Shown: piece after piece, positions 52,755 to 60,744 of the stretch
Layout of the letters: every line of letters begins with the position of its first letter
How positions within the stretch are numbered: position 1 is the first letter of the stretch
Assembly (NCBI RefSeq): GCF_002776575.1
Contig: NZ_CP022548.1
Span: 1,193,001-1,257,000, forward strand
Direction: 5' to 3'
DNA from: Sphingorhabdus sp. YGSMI21
Lineage (GTDB): Bacteria; Pseudomonadota; Alphaproteobacteria; Sphingomonadales; Sphingomonadaceae
DNA: 64,000 nucleotides
Position numbers and translations under genes: made by a program
The notes under the pieces: generated by a model
The model's input: only the letters and a program-made list of their open reading frames with translations
Told to the model about the DNA's origin: nothing
The model's database searches: none

Positions 52755-53597
52755 TTGGTAAGCTTGAGATATTATGCGCCTGCAGAAGATGTCCGGGACC
52801 TTGTTTCGGTCTATTATCTTTTCGAGGATGATCAGCCGCGATTCGCCGACAATGAAAGGGCTGCCATCGCGCAATTGCGCTTTCTGCTGGAGGGCAGCGC
52901 GGTCATAAGCTTCGCCGACGGCAGCAGCTATTCGCACGAGGGTGCGGTGTTGCAGGGGCCTTCGACAGGAGCGATGCACGTCGATGTAACCGGACCGTTC
53001 CGCATGTTCGGCATCGGCGTATTGCCCGCAGGATGGGCGATTTCCACGCGGAAGTCCGCGGCGGAATATACCGACAAGGCCGTCAATGCGGCCGAGGTCT
53101 TTACTCAGGAAATCGACAAGAATCTCGAATATCTGCGCGGTTGCGAGACCCCCGAAGAGATGGTTGCCTGGGCCGATAAAGTCTATCGCTCGCTGAAGCC
53201 GCGACTCAAGCCGGAAACCGCGGCCTTTACCAAGATGGTCGACGAATGGCTGTCGTCGGAGCCATCGCCACCGATCAGCGGCTTGATGGAGCGGTCGACG
53301 CAAAGCTCGCGGCAGGTGCTGCGCACGGTGAACAAGCTTTACGGCATGCCGCCGAAATATCTCGCGCGCAAATACCGGGCGTTGCGAGCGGCCCGGGCCT
53401 ATGCCGAGCATAATGAGGAAGAATTGCTGGAGCTGGTCGACGCCTTTTACGACCAGTCGCACATGATCCGGGAAGTGAAATTTTTCGCCGGCGTGACTCC
53501 CACCCAGCTCCGTGTGGGCGAGGGCGAAATCGCGCGCCTGATCGACCAGCGCGCCGACCTGAAGGGCAAGATTGCACCGCTGACTTCCGACACCTGA
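52755..53597 (+). CDS. AraC-family-like transcriptional regulator
   Basis: 280 residues. The N-terminal ~160 form a sensor region (SVYYLFEDDQPRFADNERAA, LRFLLEGSAVISFADG). The C-terminal ~100 contain two HTHs: SGLMERSTQSSRQVLRTVNKLYGMPPKYLARKYR (in parts), typical AraC spacing, and MIREVKFFAGVTPTQLR, the second HTH with the AraC-like FAxxxGxTP motif. Upstream, 52479-52754 holds the terminator and probably a promoter. Target unknown; the neighbouring genes are the DUF885 and SUF operons. Confidence 0.82.
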   Translation: MVSLRYYAPAEDVRDLVSVYYLFEDDQPRFADNERAAIAQLRFLLEGSAVISFADGSSYSHEGAVLQGPSTGAMHVDVTGPFRMFGIGVLPAGWAISTRKSAAEYTDKAVNAAEVFTQEIDKNLEYLRGCETPEEMVAWADKVYRSLKPRLKPETAAFTKMVDEWLSSEPSPPISGLMERSTQSSRQVLRTVNKLYGMPPKYLARKYRALRAARAYAEHNEEELLELVDAFYDQSHMIREVKFFAGVTPTQLRVGEGEIARLIDQRADLKGKIAPLTSDT

Positions 53598-53675
53598 ATG
53601 GAAGAATTGGAAGCATGTTTCGGTGCCGGCGCTGGCCCCGCTAAACCCCGCTATGCTTGCAATGTTGGATAAATG

Positions 53676-53690
53676 AGACTAAATTAGTCT
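53676..53690 (+). promoter_or_regulatory. Palindromic operator of the SUF operon
   Basis: AGACTA-AAT-TAGTCT, a perfect 6-base inverted repeat with a 3-base spacer, 34 bases before the Rrf2 regulator start. TTTAGT-like half sites flank it. Likely binding site of the SUF Rrf2-type regulator, which would make the operon autoregulated and iron or redox responsive. Inference. Confidence 0.55.
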
Positions 53691-53724
53691 TGTTTAGTGT
53701 TCAACCCCCGGCGAATCGAGAATA

Positions 53725-54180
53725 ATGCGTCTTTCCAACCTCGCAGACTATGCTGTTGTCCTGATGTCCGCTGCGGCGCGCCATTGCGGTGCGGCGCTGC
53801 TTGCGGAAGGGAAACTGAACGCAACGAAGCTGTCGCAGGAGACGGGTGTTCCTTTGCCAACGGCGAAGAAACTGGTGAGCAAGCTGACCACCGCCGGCCT
53901 GTTCGAATCGACGCGCGGCATCGGTGGCGGCATCCGGCTGGCCCGCCCGCCGGCCTCGATCAGCCTCGCCGATATTGTCGAAGCCGTTGAAGGGCCGCTG
54001 GCGATTACCAGTTGTACCATTGACGGCAATCACGATTGTATGCTGGAGGACGGTTGCACGGTGAAGCCCCATTGGGGCGTTGTGAACCGGACGATCCGCA
54101 AGGCGCTGGCCGATGTCAGTCTGGCCAGCCTGTCGGATTTGCCAGTCGCCCCCAAAATTCGAACGATGGAAAAAGCATGA
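53725..54180 (+). CDS. SUF-operon Rrf2-type Fe-S regulator
   Basis: 151-residue Rrf2-family transcription factor, IscR/SufR-like. Winged HTH at residues ~1-75 ([40 protein letters not shown]). Three cysteines Cys97, Cys105 and Cys111 in the usual C-x7-C-x5-C spacing can hold a Fe-S cluster. It overlaps sufB by 4 bases (ATGA 54177-54180), so it is the first gene of the SUF operon and most likely represses it when clusters are plentiful. A perfect palindrome lies 34 bases upstream. Confidence 0.92.
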   Translation: MRLSNLADYAVVLMSAAARHCGAALLAEGKLNATKLSQETGVPLPTAKKLVSKLTTAGLFESTRGIGGGIRLARPPASISLADIVEAVEGPLAITSCTIDGNHDCMLEDGCTVKPHWGVVNRTIRKALADVSLASLSDLPVAPKIRTMEKA

Positions 54181-55688
54181 TGAGCGAAGACGTCAAAACA
54201 TCCGACTATGATGCAGAGCGCGCGGAAATGAATGCCGAGGCGCAGGAGGCGGTCGACAAGGCCAGCACCTATGAATTCGGCTGGTCGTCGGATATCGAGC
54301 AGGATTTCGCGCCCAAGGGCCTGAACGAGGAGACCGTGCGGTTTATCTCCGACAAGAAGGGCGAGCCCGAGTGGATGCTGGACTGGCGTCTCAAGGCTTT
54401 CCGCCAGTGGGAAAAGATGGAATCGCCGGACTGGGCGAAGCTCGAAATCCCGATGATCGACTATCAGGACGCTTATTATTACGCCGAGCCCAAGGCGAAG
54501 GAAAAGCTGGGATCGCTCGACGAGGTCGATCCGGAAATTCTGCGCATCTATGAAAAGCTTGGCATCCCGATCGAGGAACAGAAAGTTCTCGCCGGCGTCG
54601 AGGGCGCGCGCAAGGTTGCTGTCGACGCCGTGTTTGACAGCGTTTCGGTGGCGACCACTTTCCGGCAGGAGCTGGAAGAGGCGGGCGTGATCTTCCGGTC
54701 GATATCGGAAGCGATCAAGGAATATCCCGATCTGGTCAGAAAATATCTCGGCAAGGTCGTGCCGATGCACGACAATTATTTCGCCACGCTCAACTGCGCC
54801 GTGTTTAGCGACGGCACCTTTGTCTATATTCCCAAGGGCGTCCGTTGCCCGATGGAGCTGAGCACCTATTTCCGGATCAACGCGGAAAATACCGGCCAGT
54901 TCGAGCGAACGCTGATCGTCGCCGACGAAGGCTCTTACGTTTCCTATCTCGAAGGCTGCACCGCACCGATGCGCGACGAGAACCAGCTGCACGCCGCCGT
55001 GGTCGAACTGGTTGCGATGGATGATGCGGAGATCAAATATTCGACCGTGCAAAACTGGTATCCCGGCGACGAGAATGGCAAGGGCGGCATCTATAATTTC
55101 GTCACCAAGCGCGGATTGTGCCAGGGCAAGAACAGCAAGATCAGCTGGACCCAGGTCGAGACCGGTAGCGCGGTGACCTGGAAATATCCGAGCTGCGTTC
55201 TAAACGGCGAAGGCAGCGTCGGCGAATTCTACTCGGTGGCGCTGACCAACAATTACCAGCAGGCCGATACCGGCACCAAGATGATCCACAATGGCAAGAA
55301 CACCCGTTCGACGATCATCTCCAAGGGGATTAGCGCCGGTCACAGCGACAATACCTATCGCGGTCTGGTGCGGGTTGGTCCCAATGCGGAAAATGTCCGC
55401 AACTTCACCCAGTGCGACAGCCTGCTGCTCGGCGACCAGAGCGGCGCGCATACTGTGCCCTATATCGAGGTCAAGAATCCGACCGCGACGATCGAGCATG
55501 AGGCGACGACCAGCAAGATCAGCGACGACCAGATGTTCTACGCCCAGCAACGTGGGCTGGATGAAGAGGCGGCGGTGAGCCTGATCGTGAACGGCTTTGC
55601 CAAGGAAGTGCTCAAGGAACTGCCGATGGAATTTGCGGTCGAAGCGCAGAAATTGCTGGCAATCAGTCTTGAGGGGAGTGTGGGGTGA
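54177..55688 (+). CDS. sufB: Fe-S cluster scaffold SufB
   Basis: 503 residues, a complete SufB. Recognised by [25 protein letters not shown] residues (seen as [20 protein letters not shown]), [31 protein letters not shown] (in parts), and [24 protein letters not shown]. SufB is the central scaffold of the SufBC2D complex, where clusters are built in the cytoplasm. ATG at 54177 overlaps the Rrf2 stop; ATG 54180 is an alternative. It is followed by a 4-base overlap with a small unknown membrane protein instead of directly by sufC. Confidence 0.96.
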   Translation: MMSEDVKTSDYDAERAEMNAEAQEAVDKASTYEFGWSSDIEQDFAPKGLNEETVRFISDKKGEPEWMLDWRLKAFRQWEKMESPDWAKLEIPMIDYQDAYYYAEPKAKEKLGSLDEVDPEILRIYEKLGIPIEEQKVLAGVEGARKVAVDAVFDSVSVATTFRQELEEAGVIFRSISEAIKEYPDLVRKYLGKVVPMHDNYFATLNCAVFSDGTFVYIPKGVRCPMELSTYFRINAENTGQFERTLIVADEGSYVSYLEGCTAPMRDENQLHAAVVELVAMDDAEIKYSTVQNWYPGDENGKGGIYNFVTKRGLCQGKNSKISWTQVETGSAVTWKYPSCVLNGEGSVGEFYSVALTNNYQQADTGTKMIHNGKNTRSTIISKGISAGHSDNTYRGLVRVGPNAENVRNFTQCDSLLLGDQSGAHTVPYIEVKNPTATIEHEATTSKISDDQMFYAQQRGLDEEAAVSLIVNGFAKEVLKELPMEFAVEAQKLLAISLEGSVG

Positions 55689-56014
55689 GCTGGCAACCCG
55701 ACACTGCGGCAGAATTGTTGATTGTGGGAATAGCCTGCGTGAGCATCGCCTATTTTGCGCACGTTATCCTGCGCAGGATTGATGAGGGCACCATTCTGCC
55801 GCTTAAAAACGAGATGGCAAACCCGGAATATGGAATGTATTCTAATGGCCGATATAAAAAACCCCCATTTTTCAAATCGTTTAAAGATTACAGGGCCACG
55901 CAAAGATTCTTCCTTAAATCTCTTGCACTGTTCTGGAAGTGGGGCCTCGGCTTTGTTTCTGTGCTCATGTTTCTCAAGATGATACCCGCTATCCGGGATG
56001 GGAGTGTGGTGTGA
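55685..56014 (+). CDS. Unknown small membrane protein within the SUF operon
   Basis: Not recognised. 109 residues, two predicted spans ([20 protein letters not shown] and [20 protein letters not shown]) with a cytoplasmic, basic middle ([22 protein letters not shown]). GTG start overlaps the sufB stop (GTGA), so it is translationally coupled. SUF operons do not normally have such a gene. Composition is AT-rich relative to sufB. Confidence 0.6.
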   Translation: MSWQPDTAAELLIVGIACVSIAYFAHVILRRIDEGTILPLKNEMANPEYGMYSNGRYKKPPFFKSFKDYRATQRFFLKSLALFWKWGLGFVSVLMFLKMIPAIRDGSVV

Positions 56015-56036
56015 GCGGCTGCTTTTCCCGAGAGCG

Positions 56037-56120
56037 TCTTTGCGAGCGCAGCGAAGCAATCCAGAGCGGCGTGCGCGCCATCTGGATTGCCACGTCGCCT
56101 GCGGCTCCTCGCAATGACGA
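56037..56120 (+). repeat. Palindromic intergenic repeat, family A (GCGCAGCGAAGCAATCCAG type)
   Basis: Left arm TGCGAGCGCAGCGAAGCAAT, continuing CCAGA; right arm TCTGGATTGC...CCTCGCAATGACGA reads back as a similar sequence. Such 'TTGCGAG...CAATCCAG' inverted repeats are dispersed in many proteobacterial genomes. Located between the small membrane gene and the next unknown gene. Confidence 0.8.
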
Positions 56121-56145
56121 AACTAGGGATGTCACCCTTCTTGGC

Positions 56146-56203
56146 GGCTTCGTGGCTTCGTGCGAGTCAAATTTTCCCGCACAAAGACACGAAGGCACGA
56201 AGC
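56146..56203 (+). repeat. Palindromic intergenic repeat, family B (GGCTTCGTG / CACGAAG type)
   Basis: GCTTCGTGGCTTCGTGCG and, after a 14-base centre, CGCACAAAGACACGAAGGCA...CGAAGC form imperfect inverted arms. A distinct dispersed repeat, immediately downstream of the family A element, leaving no room for a gene between 56014 and 56235. Confidence 0.7.
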
Positions 56204-56234
56204 AGGCGATAGCCACTGAAAGGAGTTTGCTGTG

Positions 56235-56654
56235 ATGAGCTTACTATTTGTGCTCAGTGCTGCCACGGCCACTGTTCCATTTGAGCCTGTGAGCGTTGGC
56301 CAAATAAGGAATTGGAAACGCCGCATTGAAGAGCGGTGTTTAAAGTCCCGTTTTCCACAGGAGTGCGCTGCGTCTGGATGGGCCGCCTATGGCTCCGGTT
56401 ATGCCTTGTTGACTTGTCGACTAGGCAGAGATCAAAATCGAAAGAACATGTACCGTTACCGCTATCGTAATAACGGTGCCACGCAAAGCGAGATAGACGA
56501 ATTCTGTGGAGATGTGGCGACCGCTTGTGAAACCAATTGGCGGGTTTTCTATAAACGAAGCCGGTCTGCAGCTTTCAAAGAAGATGAACCGATTGACGCC
56601 GAATCGATGCAGAAGAGACTTACGCATCACTGCTACGACAAATCCAGTTACTAG
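56235..56654 (+). CDS. Unknown secreted protein within the SUF operon
   Basis: Not recognised. 139 residues from ATG 56235, with GAAAGGAG (56218-56225) upstream. The N-terminus MSLLFVLSAATATVPFEPVSV is a signal peptide candidate. The rest is cysteine-containing (six Cys: EERCLK, QECAASG, LTCRLG, EFCGDVATACETN, HHCYDK) and basic, so perhaps a small disulfide-bonded periplasmic protein. It separates sufB from sufC; no SUF role known. Confidence 0.6.
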   Translation: MSLLFVLSAATATVPFEPVSVGQIRNWKRRIEERCLKSRFPQECAASGWAAYGSGYALLTCRLGRDQNRKNMYRYRYRNNGATQSEIDEFCGDVATACETNWRVFYKRSRSAAFKEDEPIDAESMQKRLTHHCYDKSSY

Positions 56655-56675
56655 ATAGATAGATTGAACTCTCAC

Positions 56676-57506
56676 ATGCTAAAAATTGAAAACCTCCACG
56701 CCACCGTCGGCGACACAGAAATCCTCAAGGGGCTTTCGCTCACCATCAACGCGGGTGAAATCCATGCGATCATGGGACCCAATGGCGCGGGCAAGTCCAC
56801 GCTGGCTTATGCGCTCGGCGGGCGGCCCGGCTATGAAGTGACTGCGGGGTCGGTGACGTTTACTCCCCTCCCGCTTGCGGGAGGGGCCGGGGGTGGGCAG
56901 ACCTCCGACGAAGCCCCACCCCTAACCCCTCCCGCAAGCGGGAGGGGGGCAGACCTCCTCGCGCTCGATCCGCACGAGCGGGCCGCGGCGGGCATTTTCC
57001 TCGGTTTCCAATATCCAGTCGAAATTCCCGGCGTGTCCAACCTGCAATTTCTGCGCGAGAGCCTGAATGCACAGCGGCTGGCGCGCGGCGAAGACGCGCT
57101 AAACGGCGCGGAATTCATCAAGCTGGCCAAGGAAAAGGCGGCGCTGCTGAAGATGGACATGGATATGCTCAAACGGGCGGTCAATGTCGGCTTTTCCGGC
57201 GGCGAGAAGAAGCGCAACGAGATGGTGCAGATGGGGATTCTCAACCCCAAGCTGGCGATCCTCGACGAGACCGACAGCGGCCTCGATATCGACGCGCTGC
57301 GTACCGTGGGGTCCGGCATCAACGCGATCATGCGCAAGCCCGACAAGGCAGTGCTGCTGATCACCCATTATCAACGCCTGCTCGACGAAGTGAAGCCCGA
57401 TTTTGTCCATGTTCTGGCGAATGGCCGGATCGTGAAGACCGGCGGGCCGGAACTGGCGCTGCAGCTTGAGAATGAAGGCTATGAAGCGATCGCGGAGGCG
57501 GCATGA
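56676..57506 (+). CDS. sufC: SUF ATPase SufC with an in-frame palindromic insertion
   Basis: ABC-type ATPase of the SufBC2D scaffold. Walker A GPNGAGKST (residues ~34-42), signature FSGGEKKRNEM, Walker B LAILDETDSGLD, H-loop LLITHYQRLL. At 276 residues it is about 29 longer than typical SufC (~247). The extra residues 63-91 (TPLPLAGGAGGGQ...PPLTPPASGRG) are the translation of a GC-rich palindromic repeat, placed between GSVTF and ADLLALDPHERA where normal SufC has only a few residues. The frame is open throughout, so it is probably functional with a surface loop. ATG 56676 is the start; no clear ribosome binding site. Confidence 0.92.
   Translation: MLKIENLHATVGDTEILKGLSLTINAGEIHAIMGPNGAGKSTLAYALGGRPGYEVTAGSVTFTPLPLAGGAGGGQTSDEAPPLTPPASGRGADLLALDPHERAAAGIFLGFQYPVEIPGVSNLQFLRESLNAQRLARGEDALNGAEFIKLAKEKAALLKMDMDMLKRAVNVGFSGGEKKRNEMVQMGILNPKLAILDETDSGLDIDALRTVGSGINAIMRKPDKAVLLITHYQRLLDEVKPDFVHVLANGRIVKTGGPELALQLENEGYEAIAEAA
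56865..56947 (+). repeat. Palindromic repeat, family C, inserted in frame in sufC
   Basis: CCCCTCCCGCTTGCGGGAGG and its mirror CCCCTCCCGCAAGCGGGAGG stand at the two ends, each itself a hairpin, and GGGGTGGG / CCCACCCC lie inside: an 83-base double palindrome. The same family occurs at 60208-60306 between the sufT-like and sufA-like genes. Inside sufC it encodes ~28 residues. Confidence 0.9.
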
Positions 57507-57528
57507 TGACCGCTGGTATCTTTACATC

Positions 57529-57612
57529 TGTCGCCCCAGCGCAGGCTGGGGCCCAACCCGTGTCTCGTAAAGGCGCATTTGGTCTGGATGCCAGCCTGCG
57601 CTGGCATGACGA
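57529..57612 (+). repeat. Palindromic repeat, family D (CCCCAGCGCAGGCTGGGG type)
   Basis: CCCCAGCGCAGGCTGGGG at the left and CCAGCCTGCGCTGG at the right form a long inverted repeat around a ~45-base centre, filling the sufC-sufD gap. The sufD ribosome binding site (GAGGTG, 57611-57616) begins where the repeat ends. Confidence 0.85.
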
Positions 57613-57621
57613 GGTGTTGAT

Positions 57622-58374
57622 ATGAACGCTCCGCTCCCTACGCGTCGGGACGAGAGTTGGCGTTATGCTGACCTTCAAGCGCTTGAAACTGTCTGGGCGA
57701 AGCTCGACGGGCCAGAGAAAATCATAGTCCCCGCAGGCGAAACCGTCTCGCGCCAGATTGCGGAACTGCCGATCATTGATGGCGTCGGCATGATCGATCT
57801 TGATGTCACCATTGGCGACAAGGCGACCTTCATATTGCACGTGCTCGCGCATAATGCCGACTATGGCCGGATTCAGGTCAGGGCGACCCTCGGCAATGGA
57901 TCGCATTTTGAACTGGGCGGCGCGATCCTTGGCTGCGGCAAGCAGACGCTGGAAATCGTTACCGAGACGATCCACGCCGAACCCAATGCGACCTCCAACC
58001 AGGTGGTGCGCTCGGTGCTGGCGGACACGGCTACCGGCAGTTTTCTCGGCAGCATCAATGTTGCCCGCCACGCCCAGAAAACCGATGCGGCCCAGTCGGT
58101 CAAATCGATGCTGCTCGACCGCGGCGCGACCGCGAACGCCAAGCCCGAGCTGGAAATTTTCGCCGACGACGTAAAATGCGCCCATGGCGCGACCGTCGGT
58201 GAACTGGACAAGCAGGCGCTCTTCTACCTCGCTTCGCGCGGTCTGCCGCCGGCGCTGGCGAAGAAGCTGATGCTGCAGGCGTTCATTGCCGATGCCTTTG
58301 TGTCGCTCGACGATGATGCGGCGCGGGACGCGATCGAAGGCAAGGCGCTTGAGGTGTTGGAGGCTTTGTCGTGA
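57622..58374 (+). CDS. sufD: Fe-S cluster scaffold SufD (short type)
   Basis: 250 residues, corresponding to the C-terminal core of SufD; E. coli SufD is ~420. Landmarks are RRDESWRYADLQAL at the N-terminus, VGMIDLDVTIGDKATFIL, HAEPNATSNQVVRSVLAD, DDVKCAHGATVGELDKQALFYLASRGL (in parts), the KCAHGAT-x-G stretch that marks SufB/SufD. It partners SufB in the SufBC2D complex. ATG 57622 with GAGGTG upstream; overlaps sufS by 4 bases. A short form is usual in sphingomonads, as far as I recall. Confidence 0.92.
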   Translation: MNAPLPTRRDESWRYADLQALETVWAKLDGPEKIIVPAGETVSRQIAELPIIDGVGMIDLDVTIGDKATFILHVLAHNADYGRIQVRATLGNGSHFELGGAILGCGKQTLEIVTETIHAEPNATSNQVVRSVLADTATGSFLGSINVARHAQKTDAAQSVKSMLLDRGATANAKPELEIFADDVKCAHGATVGELDKQALFYLASRGLPPALAKKLMLQAFIADAFVSLDDDAARDAIEGKALEVLEALS

Positions 58375-59660
58375 GCGGGAGCAGCTCTCTTCCGTTCGCT
58401 TCGAGCGAAGTCGAGAAGCCGGTTGTGGCCGATAGTGGTGTCTCGACTGCGCTCGACACGAACGGTGTTGCACCATCTCACCGCGCCGACTTCCCCGGTA
58501 TCGGGCCGGACTGGCACTATCTCGACTCCGCCGCCACCGCGCAGAAACCCAAGGCGGTCCTCGACGCCATAGCCCGCGCCTACGGCCCGGATTACGCCAC
58601 CGTCCACCGCGGCGTCTACGCTCGCTCGGCCAACATGACACTCGCCTATGAAGCCGCGCGCAAACGCGTCGCCGGCTTTCTCGGCGCCGCGTCCGAGAAT
58701 GAAGTCGTTTTCACCAGCGGCGCGACCGACAGTATCAATCTGGTCGCGGAAAGCTGGGGTAACAAGTTCATCGCCAAGGGCGACCGCATCATGCTGTCGC
58801 AGCTGGAGCATCATAGCAATATCGTGCCGTGGCAATTGCTGGCCGAACGGGTCGGCGCGCATATTGATGTCGCGCCGCTAACCGATGATGGTCAGATTGA
58901 TCTCGACTGGATCGAGGAACATTTGACCGAACAGCACAAGCTGGTCGCGCTGGCCCATGTTTCCAATGTGCTCGGATCGTTGCTCGATGGGAAGCGGGCG
59001 GCGGCGATCGCGCACAAGGTCGGTGCCAAGCTGTTGCTCGATGGCTGTCAGGCCGCGCCGCGTCTGCCCGTCAATGTGCAGGATCTCGGTTGCGATTTTT
59101 ATGTTTTCTCGGGGCACAAGATTTACGGGCCGACTGGCATTGGTGCTTTGTGGGCGCCTTATGCGACGCTTGAGTCCATGCCACCCTGGAAGGGCGGCGG
59201 GTCGATGATCGACCGCGTGTCTTTTGACGGTACCACCTATGCACCGCCGCCGGGTCGCTTTGAAGCGGGGACGCCGCATATTGTAGGCGTGGTCGGGCTG
59301 GATGCGGCGATTCAATATGTCGAGGGCATCGGACTGGATGTGATTTCCGAGCATGAAAATGCTACACTGGCCAAGGCGCGCGAAGCCTTGTCCGGGATCA
59401 ACTCGGTGCGGGTCTTTGGCCCGGACAAGAGCATGGGCATTTTGAGCTTCGCGGTCGGTGACGTGCATCCGCATGATGTCGCCACTATATTGGATGAAGG
59501 CGGCGTTGCGATCCGCGCCGGCCATCATTGCGCGCAGCCTTTGATGGACTATCTCGGCGTAGCGGCAACGGCGCGGGCGAGTTTCGGGATTTACAGTAAT
59601 GACAAGGATGTCGCCGCGCTGGTGGATGGCATCAATCGGGTCAGAAAGATTTTCGGGTAA
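58371..59660 (+). CDS. sufS: Cysteine desulfurase SufS with repeat-encoded N-terminus
   Basis: PLP enzyme that supplies sulfur to SufBCD from cysteine. DSAATAQKPKAVLDAI, then HRGVYARSANMT, TSGATDSINLVAES, the PLP lysine in SGHKIYGPTG, and the persulfide cysteine in RAGHHCAQPL. 429 residues are about 25 longer than usual SufS (~405): residues ~8-32 (LPFASSEVEKPVV, STALDTNGV) are the translation of a palindromic repeat at 58392-58465, and the conserved protein starts only near ADFPGIGPDWHYLDS. GTG start overlaps sufD (GTGA). The insertion seems tolerated because it precedes the fold. Confidence 0.93.
   Translation: MSGSSSLPFASSEVEKPVVADSGVSTALDTNGVAPSHRADFPGIGPDWHYLDSAATAQKPKAVLDAIARAYGPDYATVHRGVYARSANMTLAYEAARKRVAGFLGAASENEVVFTSGATDSINLVAESWGNKFIAKGDRIMLSQLEHHSNIVPWQLLAERVGAHIDVAPLTDDGQIDLDWIEEHLTEQHKLVALAHVSNVLGSLLDGKRAAAIAHKVGAKLLLDGCQAAPRLPVNVQDLGCDFYVFSGHKIYGPTGIGALWAPYATLESMPPWKGGGSMIDRVSFDGTTYAPPPGRFEAGTPHIVGVVGLDAAIQYVEGIGLDVISEHENATLAKAREALSGINSVRVFGPDKSMGILSFAVGDVHPHDVATILDEGGVAIRAGHHCAQPLMDYLGVAATARASFGIYSNDKDVAALVDGINRVRKIFG
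58392..58465 (+). repeat. Palindromic repeat, family E, forming the sufS N-terminal coding region
   Basis: Left arm 58392-58420 and right arm 58437-58465 are reverse complements at 24 of 29 positions (left CCGTTCGCTTCGAGCGAAGT..., right ...GCGCTCGACACGAACGG) around a 16-base centre. The TCGAGCG-type arms recall a dispersed repeat of sphingomonads. In frame with sufS. Confidence 0.88.
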
Positions 59661-59669
59661 GGTGACAAT

Positions 59670-60203
59670 ATGAACGAAGAACGCAAAATATTGGTCGAAG
59701 AAGTTGAGTCGGTGGAAAAGCCGAAACTGGCCAAGGTCGAGGACGCTGTCGAGGATACTCCCGCGGAAAAACCGGCACCCGTCATGGCGCCTTCGCCTTT
59801 CGAAGCGGAAAGCGATGCGGCGAAGCTCAGTCGCAAGAAGGATTATCTCGAAGGCTTTCTGGCGCAGAAACCGACCGAGACACCGGCCGGAGAAGCCGGT
59901 GGCGATCTCTACGAAGCGGTGATCGATACGCTGAAATCGATATTCGATCCGGAAATCCCGGTGAATATCTATGATCTCGGCCTGATCTACGGCGTCGAGA
60001 TTACGCCCGACAACCACGCGATTGTGACGATGACCCTGACCACGCCGCATTGCCCGGTCGCCGAATCCATGCCCGGCGAGATCGAACTGCAAGTCGGCAG
60101 CGTGCCCGGCGTCGGCCACGCCGAGGTCAATCTCGTCTGGGACCCGCCATGGGACCCGCAGAAGATGAGCGACGAGGCGAAGCTTGAACTGGGGATGTTG
60201 TAA
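59670..60203 (+). CDS. SufT-like DUF59 (MIP18-type) Fe-S assembly protein
   Basis: 177 residues. The C-terminal ~100 residues are the DUF59/MIP18 domain: LYEAVIDTLKSIFDPEIPVN, IYDLGLIYGVEI, MTLTTPHCPVAESMP with the conserved cysteine, VNLVWDPPWDPQKMS. The N-terminal ~75 are charged and low-complexity (many E, K, P), a linker or disordered tail absent from shorter family members. Probably helps deliver clusters. ATG 59670 with AAGGTGA upstream, 9 bases after sufS. Confidence 0.88.
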   Translation: MNEERKILVEEVESVEKPKLAKVEDAVEDTPAEKPAPVMAPSPFEAESDAAKLSRKKDYLEGFLAQKPTETPAGEAGGDLYEAVIDTLKSIFDPEIPVNIYDLGLIYGVEITPDNHAIVTMTLTTPHCPVAESMPGEIELQVGSVPGVGHAEVNLVWDPPWDPQKMSDEAKLELGML

Positions 60204-60207
60204 GATA

Positions 60208-60306
60208 TCCCCCTCCCGCTTGCGGGAGGGGCTAGGGGTGGGGCTACAGTGAGCTTTCGGGCCATCTACAATCCCACCCCCGACCCCTCCCGTAAACGGG
60301 AGGGGA
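60208..60306 (+). repeat. Palindromic repeat, family C, between sufT-like and sufA-like genes
   Basis: CCCCTCCCGCTTGCGGGAGG at the left and CCCCTCCCGTAAACGGGAGG at the right, with GGGGTGGGG / CCCACCCCC inside and a ~34-base centre. Same family as the insertion in sufC. It occupies nearly the entire 116-base gap before sufA, whose ribosome binding site follows directly. Confidence 0.9.
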
Positions 60307-60319
60307 GAAGGAGAATGAA

Positions 60320-60682
60320 ATGACCGACACGAAAACAAAAACCCGCGAAATACCCGCCGCGATCAATCTGACGCCGGCGGCGGAGCAGCGCATCGCCGAC
60401 CTGATGGCCAAAGCGCCCGACGATGCGATCGGTGTGAAACTCTCCACCCCGCGCCGCGGCTGTTCGGGCCTGGCCTATTCGGTCGACTATATCACCGACG
60501 AAGTCCCGTTCGACGAGAAGATCGTGACCCCCGGCGGCCTGTTCTATGTCGACGGCGGATCGGTGCTCTACCTGATCGGCAGCACGATGGACTGGGTCGA
60601 AGATGATTTTACGGCCGGGTTCGTGTTCGAGAACCCGAACGCCAAGGGCGCTTGCGGGTGCGGGGAGTCCTTCACGGTATAG
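60320..60682 (+). CDS. A-type Fe-S carrier protein (SufA/ErpA-like)
   Basis: 120 residues. A-type carrier that receives clusters from the SUF scaffold and passes them to client proteins. Cysteine ligands Cys48 (RRGCSGL), Cys112 and Cys114 (CGCGESFTV) are all present; the sequence STPRRGCSGLAYSVDY is family-typical. ATG 60320 with GGAG upstream. Last gene of the SUF operon; a minus-strand terminator lies right after it. Confidence 0.92.
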   Translation: MTDTKTKTREIPAAINLTPAAEQRIADLMAKAPDDAIGVKLSTPRRGCSGLAYSVDYITDEVPFDEKIVTPGGLFYVDGGSVLYLIGSTMDWVEDDFTAGFVFENPNAKGACGCGESFTV

Positions 60683-60713
60683 AAAAAGGGCGCGGAAATT
60701 TCTCCCCGCGCCC
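60683..60713 (-). terminator. Rho-independent terminator of the slipin gene
   Basis: GGGCGCGG (60688-60695) pairs with CCGCGCCC (60706-60713), loop of 10. On the minus strand the stem is followed by TTTTTCT, fitting a terminator for the slipin-type gene that ends at 60745. It may also end the SUF operon, though with a poor U-tract on the plus strand. Confidence 0.8.
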
Positions 60714-60744
60714 CCGTTCTTATGGCCGTTACTGAAGCGGCAAG

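Noticed and set aside
56037..57612. Repeats considered as a CRISPR array
   Set aside because: The elements differ in sequence and spacing and are palindromic singletons; there are no regular spacers and no cas genes.
58878..60338. 486-codon minus-strand open frame opposite sufS and sufT-like genes
   Set aside because: Antisense shadow, Arg/His-rich, spans two real genes and a repeat.
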